Shown here: positions 26,530 through 32,601 of the stretch, one piece after another | Numbering within the stretch: position 1 is the stretch's first letter | Layout of the letters: each line of letters begins with the position of its first letter | From: JAKZSU01 sp047517485 | GTDB lineage: Bacteria; Pseudomonadota; Alphaproteobacteria; UBA7887 | Reading direction: 5' to 3' | Length of the DNA stretch: 32,601 nt | NCBI GenBank assembly: GCA_047517485.1 | Contig: JAKZSU010000216.1 | Coordinates: 1 to 32,601 of the forward strand | The notes under the pieces: generated by a model | Databases searched by the model: none | Told to the model about the DNA's origin: nothing | The model's input: only the letters and a program-made list of their open reading frames with translations | Position numbers and translations under genes: made by a program

Positions 26530-27771
26530 ATGAACAGAATATTTCTCAACGATCGTGGAATTACCCGGCGCGAATTGATGCGCGCGGGTCTGGCCACCGG
26601 TGCCGCCGGACTGGCCGGCGCGTTGCCGCTGCCGCGGGTATTCGGCGGGGTCAGGGATGCCACGGCGGCGACGCCGGACGATCGGCGGATCCTGGTGGTG
26701 TTCGAGATGTCGGGCGGCAACGACGGCCTGAACACCGTGGTGCCCTATGGCGATGACGCCTATTACCGGGCGCGCCCCGCGATCGGCATTCCCGCCGACG
26801 AGGTACTGGCGATCGACGATCATTTCGGCTTCAACCCGGGGGTGGTCGGCTTCGAGCGGCTGTACAAAGATGGCAAGATGGCGATCGTCCACGGCTGCGG
26901 CTACGACAATCCGTCGTTCTCGCATTTTACCTCGATGGCGTACTGGCACACCGCGGCGCCGAACAGCGGCGAGGCCTACGGTTGGGTCGGCCGCACCGCG
27001 GATGCGATGATGCCCGGCGGCGCCGAGAATTTCTTGGTGAACATCGACGCCACCCAATCGCTCGCGGTGCAGAGCCGCGATCATGTCCCGGTGGTGTTCG
27101 ATAACCCCGCGAATTTCGTGCGCGACGGCTTCCTGCAAGAGAAAGAGCTGCTCGCGCATGTGCCGAGCGCCAATGACGGCAATCCGTCGCGGCGTTATCT
27201 CGAGCAGATCGCCCAGAGCGCGCTCGATGCCTCGGCGCTGGTGCGCGAGGCGTGGGCGAACTACGACACCCCGGTCGATTATGGCCTGGTGCCGCTCGAT
27301 CTCGACAAGATAGCGTCGCTGATTGCCGCCGATATGCCGACCCGGCTCTACTACACCTCGTTCCGTAACAATGCGTTCGACACCCATGTCCATCAGGGCA
27401 ATCTGCATCGCCGCCTGCTGACCTACGCGGCCGACGCGGTGCTCGGGTTCATGCGCGACATGGAGCGCATCGGCCGCGCCGACGATGTAACCGTGCTGAT
27501 CTTTTCCGAGTTCGGCCGCCGGGTGCCGGAGAACACCAGTCTCGGCACCGATCACGGCGCGGCGAACAATATGTTCGTCGTCGGCAAGCCGGTCAAAGGC
27601 GGGCACTACGGCGACATTTCCAGCCTGACCACGCTCGACGAGGGCGATAACCTGCTGCCGATCACCGATTTCCGCAGGGTCTACGCGACGATCATCGAGA
27701 ACTGGCTGGGAGTCGCCGACGCCAGCACCGTGCTGCACGGCGAGTTCGAACCGTTCGACATGTTTTCTTAA
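26530..27771 (+). CDS. DUF1501 family protein with Tat signal
   Basis: 413 residues. The N-terminus has a twin-arginine signal (GITRRELMRAGLATGAAGLAGA), so export folded through Tat is predicted. The DUF1501 domain, a relative of the alkaline phosphatase/sulfatase fold, is shown by LVVFEMSGGNDGLNTVVPYGDDAYY, VHGCGYDNPSFSHFTSMAYWHTA (here as separate stretches), and FSEFGRRVPENTSLGTDHGAANNMFVVG near residues 328-355. The TDHG segment resembles a metal-binding motif of that superfamily. Function is unknown. A purine-rich ribosome-binding site (GGGAAGAG) precedes the ATG. It forms an operon with the DUF1800 gene and is followed by repeat copy 2. Confidence 0.92.
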   Translation: MNRIFLNDRGITRRELMRAGLATGAAGLAGALPLPRVFGGVRDATAATPDDRRILVVFEMSGGNDGLNTVVPYGDDAYYRARPAIGIPADEVLAIDDHFGFNPGVVGFERLYKDGKMAIVHGCGYDNPSFSHFTSMAYWHTAAPNSGEAYGWVGRTADAMMPGGAENFLVNIDATQSLAVQSRDHVPVVFDNPANFVRDGFLQEKELLAHVPSANDGNPSRRYLEQIAQSALDASALVREAWANYDTPVDYGLVPLDLDKIASLIAADMPTRLYYTSFRNNAFDTHVHQGNLHRRLLTYAADAVLGFMRDMERIGRADDVTVLIFSEFGRRVPENTSLGTDHGAANNMFVVGKPVKGGHYGDISSLTTLDEGDNLLPITDFRRVYATIIENWLGVADASTVLHGEFEPFDMFS

Positions 27772-27796
27772 ATTGCCGGAGAGGCAGCATTAAAGC

Positions 27797-27877
27797 GCGT
27801 TCAAGCGCTCGCCGGCTTGCCTCGCATAAGCTCGGGCGCGCGGTCGCGCTTGCCAAGCTGCACGACGTGCAGCTTGG
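27797..27877. repeat. Dispersed intergenic repeat, copy 2, with an 11-bp terminal hairpin
   Basis: This copy starts with GCGTTCAAGCG and carries the same 32-base core (27820-27851) as copy 1 at 23292-23384. It ends in a perfect 11-bp stem (27853-27863 and 27867-27877) with a 3-base loop. Compared with copy 1 the stem has a compensatory change (CCGAGC/GCTCGG in copy 1, CCAAGC/GCTTGG here). AAGCGC and GCGCTT again bracket the core. It sits between the convergent DUF1501 gene and the sulfatase-like gene. Confidence 0.85.
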
Positions 27878-27879
27878 AT

Positions 27880-29524
27880 TCACTCGGCCCGGAGCTCCAA
27901 CCACTCGCTCCAGTTCGGGATCGGGCCGGGATAACCAACCCTGACCCGGTAGGGTCCGTTGGGGACGATCCAGGTGTCCCAATAGCGTCGTTCGATGGGG
28001 CCGAAGTCGTGCATGGGCCCGTGTACCGGGATGGTGCCGTCGAGCCATCCGGCGCCGTCGTCGTAGCGGTATTCGATCACGAAGTCGCGCGCCGCCTCGC
28101 CCGACCATTGCAAGCTGAACCGGCCGTCGAGGGCGTCGAAGCCGTAGACACCGCTCGCCGTCGGGCGCAGCCAGGTCGGCCGCGGGCCCGGCGGAGCCAT
28201 GCTGTCGGGACGGTGCGGCGGCGGTGGCGTCATACGGCGTGATGCGCCGATCATCGTGGCGAGGCGATCGACGATGTCGGCATGGTCGTCGGCGACATCG
28301 CGCAGTTCACCGGGATCATCGACGAGGTCGTAGAGGCGGTGCGTCGCCTCGCCGCCGAAGGGCTCTACCCGATGGAGTTTCCAGCGCCCGTCCTTGGCGG
28401 CGGTAATCATCGCCGCGGGATTGTCGGGGTCGACCTCGGAATAGCCGGCGAGGCTGGTCGCCGCGAGCCAAGCGCGCTGTTCGGGCAGGGCGCGGAGGTC
28501 TTGGCCCAGCAGACCGGGCGGGCCGTCGATGCCGAGGATGGCGAGGATGGTCGGCATGATGTCGCCGTGGTCGCTCGGCCAGGCGATGACCTCTCCCGGT
28601 CTTGGACCCGAGATGCGCGTCGGCAGGAAGACGAAAAGCGGCAGGCGGACGATCTCTTCATGAAGGTGACCGGCGAGACTGGTCGAGGCGTGGCCGATGT
28701 GGCCGCGTTCGAGGATTTCGTCGCCATGGTCGGCGGTGACGATGATCACCGTGTCGTCGAGTAATCCGGTCGCTTCGAGCCCGGTCCACAGGTCGGCGAA
28801 CCAGGCGTCGAACTCGCGCACCCCGGCGTGATAGAGCGCGTCGATGGCGTCGCGCTCGTCTTCCTGAAATTCGACGCTGCCCTTGTCGATTTTTCCCAAA
28901 GTGCGGAGCGCCGCGAAGCGAGCGTCCCGTGCCGGCTTATCGCTTTCCGCGACCGCTGGCAGCATGGCTTGCCATTCGGGCTCGTAATCGGCTGACGGGT
29001 GATAGGGCAAATGGGTGTGCAGATAGTGGTACCAGAGCACGAAGGATTCGTCGTCGCCGGCGCGCGGCCAGCCAGTCCGCCGGCAGGTTTTCCGCCGCGC
29101 CGATGCCCTCGCGGGCGAGGCCGAGCTGATCGAAGATCGGCACCCGCATGAAGGCCTGCAGGCCGCTGACCCGCCAGCCCGCGTCGGCGATGGTCTCGAG
29201 CGCGAGGTTGTGTTCGGCGGAAATCCGCTGGCCGCGGCTGTGCACCCGGTGCTGGAACGGCGTCCAGCCGGTGAGCAGGGTGACGATGTTGGTCCCGGTC
29301 CACGCCGAGACCGCGCGATGCTCGCTAAAACGGATGCCGTGCGCCGCGGCAAGGCGCAGCAGGTTGGGCGTGGTCTCTTGGGTTACCGCATCGGCGCGCA
29401 GGCTCTCGACGGTCAGCAGCAACACGTTGAGCGACTGTTTCGACTCGTGCCATGTCTCGCCGATCGCGCCGAGTATCACGAGGAATGCGATCGAGACCAG
29501 GATCGCCGCCGATTTGCGCGTCAT
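27880..29524 (-). pseudogene. Sulfatase-superfamily hydrolase/transferase gene with a frameshift
   Basis: Two frames together encode one protein of about 547 residues. The first, from ATG 29524, has an N-terminal hydrophobic segment (about 8-24), VLLLTVESLRADAV and VSAWTGTNIVTLLTGWTPFQHRV. After about 150 residues homology moves to the next frame (DDESFVLWYHYLHTHLPYHPS onward), which carries VIIVTADHGDEILERGHIGH, PLFVFLP and a C-terminal beta-rich domain (about 80 residues) and ends at 27880. The shift lies near 29057-29070 in a GC-repeat (gccgcgcgccgg) and corresponds to one extra base or two missing. Metal ligand Glu40 and likely nucleophile Thr76 replace the usual sulfatase Asp and Cys/Ser, as in phosphoethanolamine/phosphoglycerol transferase-like members. 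It starts 3 bases after the dehalogenase-like gene. Confidence 0.82.
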
Positions 29525-29527
29525 GCT

Positions 29528-31645
29528 TTAGGCGCCACCTCGCGCCTTGCGCATGCGCGCGTGGTCTGGCGATTCCATATCGGCCAGCGCGGCGAGCGCC
29601 GCCTTGCGATCGACGAGGAAGGGCCCGTCGTGGTCGGCCGGCGGCATCGCGCTGGCGGGATAGACCGCCATTTTTTGCTTCGCCGGGTCGATCTTGTGGG
29701 CGAGGTCGAGGTCGCGTTCGTTAGTGCCGCGCGGCACGACACACACGCCGTCGACGATTTCGAGATCGAGCCACCAGCGCTTGACCAGGTTGCGGGTGCC
29801 ATATCCCAAAATATCGTCGAGCCGGGTGGCGATCGGCACCAGCGCCGGCTTGAGCCACATCGCGTTGATCCCGAGCCAGGTGCCGATGCGGTGCGCCAGG
29901 GGTCCGTCGGCGGAAACCACCTTGTTGAGCGGGCAAGTTTTCATGCAGCGGCCGCAGGCCGAGCCCTTGGCGTTGGTGAGCCGGTAGCGGGCGCAGCGCT
30001 CGACGTCCGGCTTCCATATCTCATAGCCGTTGAACATGATCTTGTCGCCCCACGGGATTGCGTCGCAAGGGCATTCGCGGGCGCATTTCCGGCAGTTCGA
30101 ACAAAAATACTGCAGACCGAAATCGATCGGCCGGTCGGGGGTGAGCGGCATGTCGGTGGTCAGCACCACCGACTTGAAGCGCGGGCCGACGAATGGGTTG
30201 AGCACCAATTCGCCGATCCGGCTGAGCTCGCCCAAGCCGGCCCACAGCACCAGGGGGAGTTGCAACACGTCGCTGTCGATGTTGGTTTGCGCCCGCGCCG
30301 GATGACCGCGACCGCGGAGGAACTCGGCCATCACTCCGGCGATCTCGGCGCCGCGCATGTAGCCGCGCATCGATTGCGCGCCCGAGATCCAGTCGTCGCC
30401 GCTGGCGCCTTCCATGGTGTCGAAGCCCTGATCGATCAGCATTACCACCGCGGTACGATGATAGGGCGCGATCGGGGTGCCGTCCTCGCGGTGCGAGAAC
30501 CACGTGTAGTCGGGGATTTCGCAGATGCCGGTGAGATCGGCGCCGAGATGATACGACAACGATTTGATCGCCCGCGCGTTGGCGTCCGGATCGCAATCGT
30601 TTGGGTCCGGCGCGGTCTCGACCGGGCCGTCCTGCAACGGCACCATGGCGCGGATCGGCCCGACCATGGCGCCCGAGAACGGGTGCTTGAGCGCGAAGCG
30701 GGTGCGCTCCTTCTGCGCCTTGGGGCCGAGGTCGCCCTTCAGCGCGCGCTCGAAGAAGGCGGCGCGTTTGGGCACCCGCGGCACTTCGTCGTCGAGGATC
30801 AGGGTGGTCGGCCGGTCGACCCGCTTGACCTGTTCCATGGGATAGCGGCTGGCGTGCGACGGACGCCGCGCGCGCCGCGCGCGTTCGCGACCCGACTCGG
30901 CGCCGTTCTGCCCCAGCCAGTACCGCACGCCTCGGGGATCACCGACGGTGTCGCTGAGCGGTGTGTCGGTCGCGAGCCGATAGCCGGTGGTCACCGCGGC
31001 AAGCGAGAAGCGCCGGTCGAGATAGGGATTGAACAGCTGGTCGCCGCGTCGACTGCACAGGCCGGCCAGCACCGCCAAGCGGTCGATGTCGCAGTCGGTG
31101 GTGTTGCGGCCATGGGCGAGGGCGGGGAACCCGAGCAGCCGGATATAGCGGGCGACGCACACCGCGATCTCGGCGGCGCGCATCTCGGCGATAGCGACGG
31201 TCGCCGGCGCGATCCAACCATGTGAGGGATTGCCGAATTCCGGAACCCGGCCGTGCTCGACCATGAGCACCACGGCGTGACCATGGCCCGCGCGGAGGCG
31301 CGCCGGCGCCCAGGCGCTTGGCGGAACTTCGCAGATGCCGACCTGGGCGGCGTCGATAAAATAGGCGCCGCCCTTGATGTCCACGGCGCGGCGCGCCGGA
31401 TCGTCGGGGACCGGAGCGCGCGAGTCGGCGACCTCGCCGTCGCGAAACATCTGGAACAAGTCGCGGTAGCGCACCGCGATCGCCGCCAGGGCACCGCGAT
31501 CGTCGCGGTCGGTTTCTTCTGGCGGAAAATCAGGCGGCGGCCGACCAGCCTCGCGGGCGGTGACCGAGGGATCGCGGGGTAGGGTTTCGAGCGGAAACGG
31601 CCCGAGGTGATAGGCGCGATTGTTGGCGGCGGTGCGAAACAGCAT
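29528..31645 (-). CDS. Reductive dehalogenase-like cobalamin/[4Fe-4S] protein (NpRdhA type)
   Basis: 705 residues, with AAAGGAA before the ATG. It has no Tat signal and is predicted cytoplasmic. Two related modules (about 89-230 and 359-507) are an internal duplication: VGICEVP/TGICEIP, MRAAEIA/MRGAEIA, LFNPYLDRRF/VLNPFVGPRF. Two ferredoxin-like cluster motifs follow: Cys515-x2-Cys518-x2-Cys521-x3-Cys525-Pro, and Cys551 with Cys564-x2-Cys567-x3-Cys571-Pro. Ser425, Tyr429, Lys491 and Arg555 match NpRdhA Ser422, Tyr426, Lys488 and Arg552 (residue numbers recalled, not looked up) with a constant offset of 3. This supports a B12-dependent reductase that may remove halogen from an aromatic substrate. 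QueG-type epoxyqueuosine reductase is unlikely: it is about half the length and lacks the duplication. No rdhB anchor or dedicated reductase is seen nearby. It is cotranscribed with msrB and the sulfatase-like gene. Confidence 0.85.
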   Translation of the reverse strand: MLFRTAANNRAYHLGPFPLETLPRDPSVTAREAGRPPPDFPPEETDRDDRGALAAIAVRYRDLFQMFRDGEVADSRAPVPDDPARRAVDIKGGAYFIDAAQVGICEVPPSAWAPARLRAGHGHAVVLMVEHGRVPEFGNPSHGWIAPATVAIAEMRAAEIAVCVARYIRLLGFPALAHGRNTTDCDIDRLAVLAGLCSRRGDQLFNPYLDRRFSLAAVTTGYRLATDTPLSDTVGDPRGVRYWLGQNGAESGRERARRARRPSHASRYPMEQVKRVDRPTTLILDDEVPRVPKRAAFFERALKGDLGPKAQKERTRFALKHPFSGAMVGPIRAMVPLQDGPVETAPDPNDCDPDANARAIKSLSYHLGADLTGICEIPDYTWFSHREDGTPIAPYHRTAVVMLIDQGFDTMEGASGDDWISGAQSMRGYMRGAEIAGVMAEFLRGRGHPARAQTNIDSDVLQLPLVLWAGLGELSRIGELVLNPFVGPRFKSVVLTTDMPLTPDRPIDFGLQYFCSNCRKCARECPCDAIPWGDKIMFNGYEIWKPDVERCARYRLTNAKGSACGRCMKTCPLNKVVSADGPLAHRIGTWLGINAMWLKPALVPIATRLDDILGYGTRNLVKRWWLDLEIVDGVCVVPRGTNERDLDLAHKIDPAKQKMAVYPASAMPPADHDGPFLVDRKAALAALADMESPDHARMRKARGGA

Positions 31646-31672
31646 GGCGTGTTCCTTTCCGCGCCCGCCCGA

Positions 31673-32080
31673 TCAGGTCTCCGGGACGTGGTCGAGCGAC
31701 GCGGAATTCAGGCAATAGCGCAAGCCGCTCGGCCCCGGTCCGTCTTCGAAGACGTGGCCAAGATGGGCGTCGCAGCGCCGGCACAGGACCTCGGTGCGGA
31801 TCATACCAAGCGAGATATCACGGACGTTCTCGATGCGCTCTTCCTCGATCGGTTTGGTAAAGCTCGGCCAGCCGGTGCCAGAATCGAATTTGTCGGTCGA
31901 GTCGAACAGCGCCTCGCCGCAACAGATGCAGCGATAGGTGCCCGGGTCCTTCGACTCGTGATAGACACCGGAGAACGCGCGTTCGGTGCCATGCTGGCGC
32001 GCGACCTGATATTGCTCGGCGGTCAATTGGCGGCGCCACTCTTCGTCGGTCTTGACGATTTTATCGCTGGTATCGGTCAT
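31673..32080 (-). CDS. msrB: Peptide-methionine (R)-S-oxide reductase
   Basis: 135-residue cytoplasmic enzyme that reduces methionine R-sulfoxide in proteins. The structural Zn is held by Cys51/Cys54 (CICC) and Cys100/Cys103 (CRRC). The catalytic Cys123 lies in RYCLNSASLDH, and SGTGWPSF (67-74) is conserved. The ATG overlaps the stop of the upstream ArsC/Spx-like gene (ATGA), and the dehalogenase-like gene starts 27 bases after its stop. The context hints at an oxidative or thiol-stress link, but co-transcription alone does not prove it. Confidence 0.97.
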   Translation of the reverse strand: MTDTSDKIVKTDEEWRRQLTAEQYQVARQHGTERAFSGVYHESKDPGTYRCICCGEALFDSTDKFDSGTGWPSFTKPIEEERIENVRDISLGMIRTEVLCRRCDAHLGHVFEDGPGPSGLRYCLNSASLDHVPET

Positions 32081-32430
32081 TGGTTTCTCCCACTTAGGCC
32101 GGCTCGCACCGCATCGTCGAACCCGACGGTGACCGCGGTCCCGTTTTCTATCACCGGGCGTTTGACCAATGTTACGTTGTCGAGCATCAGTGCGGGGGCG
32201 GTTTTGCTATTGATGTCGGTTTTTGCCGAGTCCGACAGCTGGCGCCAGGTCGTACCGCGACGATTGAGTAATCTCTCCCAACCGACAGTATCGATCCAGT
32301 GGGTCAGCTTTTTTTCGTCGAGACCGTCGCGGCGCAGATTGTAAAAACGATGGCCGAGATCTTGTGCGTTAAGCCACGCGCGCGCCTTGCGGCACGAATC
32401 GCAGTTACTAATACCGTATAGCGTGATCAT
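32077..32430 (-). CDS. ArsC/Spx-family thioredoxin-fold protein
   Basis: 117 residues from the ATG at 32430 (MITLYGISNCDSCRKARAWL). The N-terminal Cys10-x2-Cys13 pair and KARAWL helix place it in the ArsC/Spx/YffB group. The C-terminal LVKRPVIENGTAVTVGFDD is also typical. Members include glutaredoxin-dependent arsenate reductases and thiol-dependent proteins of unknown role; the CxxC form is more like Spx or YffB than classic ArsC. It is the first gene of the minus-strand cluster leading through msrB to the dehalogenase-like gene. A hairpin lies directly before its start. Confidence 0.88.
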   Translation of the reverse strand: MITLYGISNCDSCRKARAWLNAQDLGHRFYNLRRDGLDEKKLTHWIDTVGWERLLNRRGTTWRQLSDSAKTDINSKTAPALMLDNVTLVKRPVIENGTAVTVGFDDAVRAGLSGRNQ

Positions 32431-32433
32431 TCG

Positions 32434-32457
32434 GTCCACCGGTTTGCACCGGTGGAC
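32434..32457 (-). promoter_or_regulatory. Hairpin directly upstream of the ArsC/Spx-like start
   Basis: GTCCACCGGT (32434-32443) and ACCGGTGGAC (32448-32457) form a perfect 10-bp stem with the 4-base loop TTGC (plus-strand sequence). On the minus strand it ends 3 bases before the ATG at 32430. The only purine-rich element before that ATG, GGTGGAC, lies within the stem, so the hairpin could hide the ribosome-binding site. A TATAGT-like -10 element lies just upstream (near 32454-32463). The regulatory role is inferred. Confidence 0.5.
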
Positions 32458-32480
32458 TATAGCTGAGTCGGACCCGATTT

Positions 32481-32518
32481 CCTTGGACACAGAATTGGCT
32501 TAATCGAAGTGTCCAAGG
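32481..32518. promoter_or_regulatory. 10-bp inverted repeat upstream of the truncated plus-strand gene
   Basis: CCTTGGACAC (32481-32490) and GTGTCCAAGG (32509-32518) are perfect complements separated by 18 bases. The right arm overlaps the ribosome-binding site AAGGAGG (32515-32521) of the gene starting at 32530. It could be an operator, an RNA hairpin masking the site, or the end of a mobile element; the window stops too soon to decide. Confidence 0.5.
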
Positions 32519-32529
32519 AGGACCGGAAC

Positions 32530-32601
32530 ATGACCGATAATTTTGAGAAGAAAGTTGCTGTTGATGGGCCTGTGGTAAATGCGGGCGAGCTTGGCTCGTC
32601 C
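32530..32601 (+). CDS. Unknown protein, N-terminal 24 residues (partial)
   Basis: ATG at 32530 follows a strong AAGGAGG (32515-32521) with 8 bases between. The frame is open to the window end and reads MTDNFEKKVAVDGPVVNAGE and on to GSS. I do not recognise it. Codon use is more A/T-rich than in the neighbouring genes (aat, ttt, aaa, gtt, gat, gta), which may mean recent acquisition, though 24 codons is a small sample. It is divergent from the ArsC/Spx-like gene. Confidence 0.6.
   Translation, partial: MTDNFEKKVAVDGPVVNAGELGSS

Noticed and set aside
29050..29075. Programmed ribosomal frameshifting in the sulfatase-like gene
   Set aside because: No slippery heptamer or downstream pseudoknot was found by eye; an indel in the GC run is simpler.
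29210..31225. A 671-codon plus-strand open frame across the dehalogenase-like and sulfatase-like genes
   Set aside because: It mirrors the reverse frame of recognised proteins and carries no domain of its own.
29528..31645. Epoxyqueuosine reductase (QueG) as identity
   Set aside because: The protein is about twice as long, has a duplicated module, and carries the Ser/Tyr/Lys/Arg set of reductive dehalogenases at constant offset.

Overview
The window is GC-rich bacterial DNA and looks alphaproteobacterial, probably Rhodospirillales-like. The grounds are gene order: an F1-only ATP synthase operon (atpHAGDC) next to priA, and a long co-directional run rplU-rpmA-GNAT-obgE-proB-proA-nadD-rsfS-gpmI-envC-ctpA-(YibQ-like)-rppH. 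The taxonomic placement is inference. About 20 kb is conserved housekeeping sequence. The last ~10 kb (about 22-32.6 kb) is accessory and holds most of the unusual features.

Layout. 1-122: 3' end of an IS630-type transposase. 222-1853 (minus): transaldolase-like gene and xerC. 1927-4113 (plus): priA. A promoter-like sequence and a perfect terminator-like hairpin lie between priA and atpH. 4279-9167 (plus): atpH, atpA, atpG, atpD, atpC. 9231-10076 (plus): a ferritin-like diiron protein of unknown role, overlapping the end of rppH. 10028-21884 (minus): the long run, read from rplU down to rppH, with many ATGA overlaps. Its products cover ribosome components and ribosome factors (L21, L27, ObgE, RsfS), proline synthesis (ProB, ProA), NAD synthesis (NadD), glycolysis (GpmI), envelope and peptidoglycan remodelling (EnvC, S41 protease, YibQ-like), and RNA 5'-end processing (RppH). 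rlmH, often found between rsfS and gpmI, is absent there.

Accessory part. 22046-23251 (plus): a family III CoA-transferase gene with a nonsense codon at position 31. It converges on an acyl-CoA dehydrogenase (minus). 24687-27771 (plus): a secreted DUF1800/DUF1501 pair. 27880-32430 (minus): a tight cluster of ArsC/Spx-like protein, msrB, a 705-residue B12/[4Fe-4S] reductive dehalogenase-like protein, and a frameshifted sulfatase-superfamily gene. A truncated small gene starts at 32530 on the plus strand.

The most notable item is the reductive dehalogenase-like protein. It has an internally duplicated cobalamin-binding module, two [4Fe-4S] motifs, and catalytic residues that match, as I recall them, the respiration-independent NpRdhA type at a constant offset. 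The second is a dispersed intergenic repeat present twice, each time between convergent genes. It has a 32-nt identical core and a 3' hairpin with a compensatory base-pair change. I saw no tRNA, rRNA or CRISPR array.
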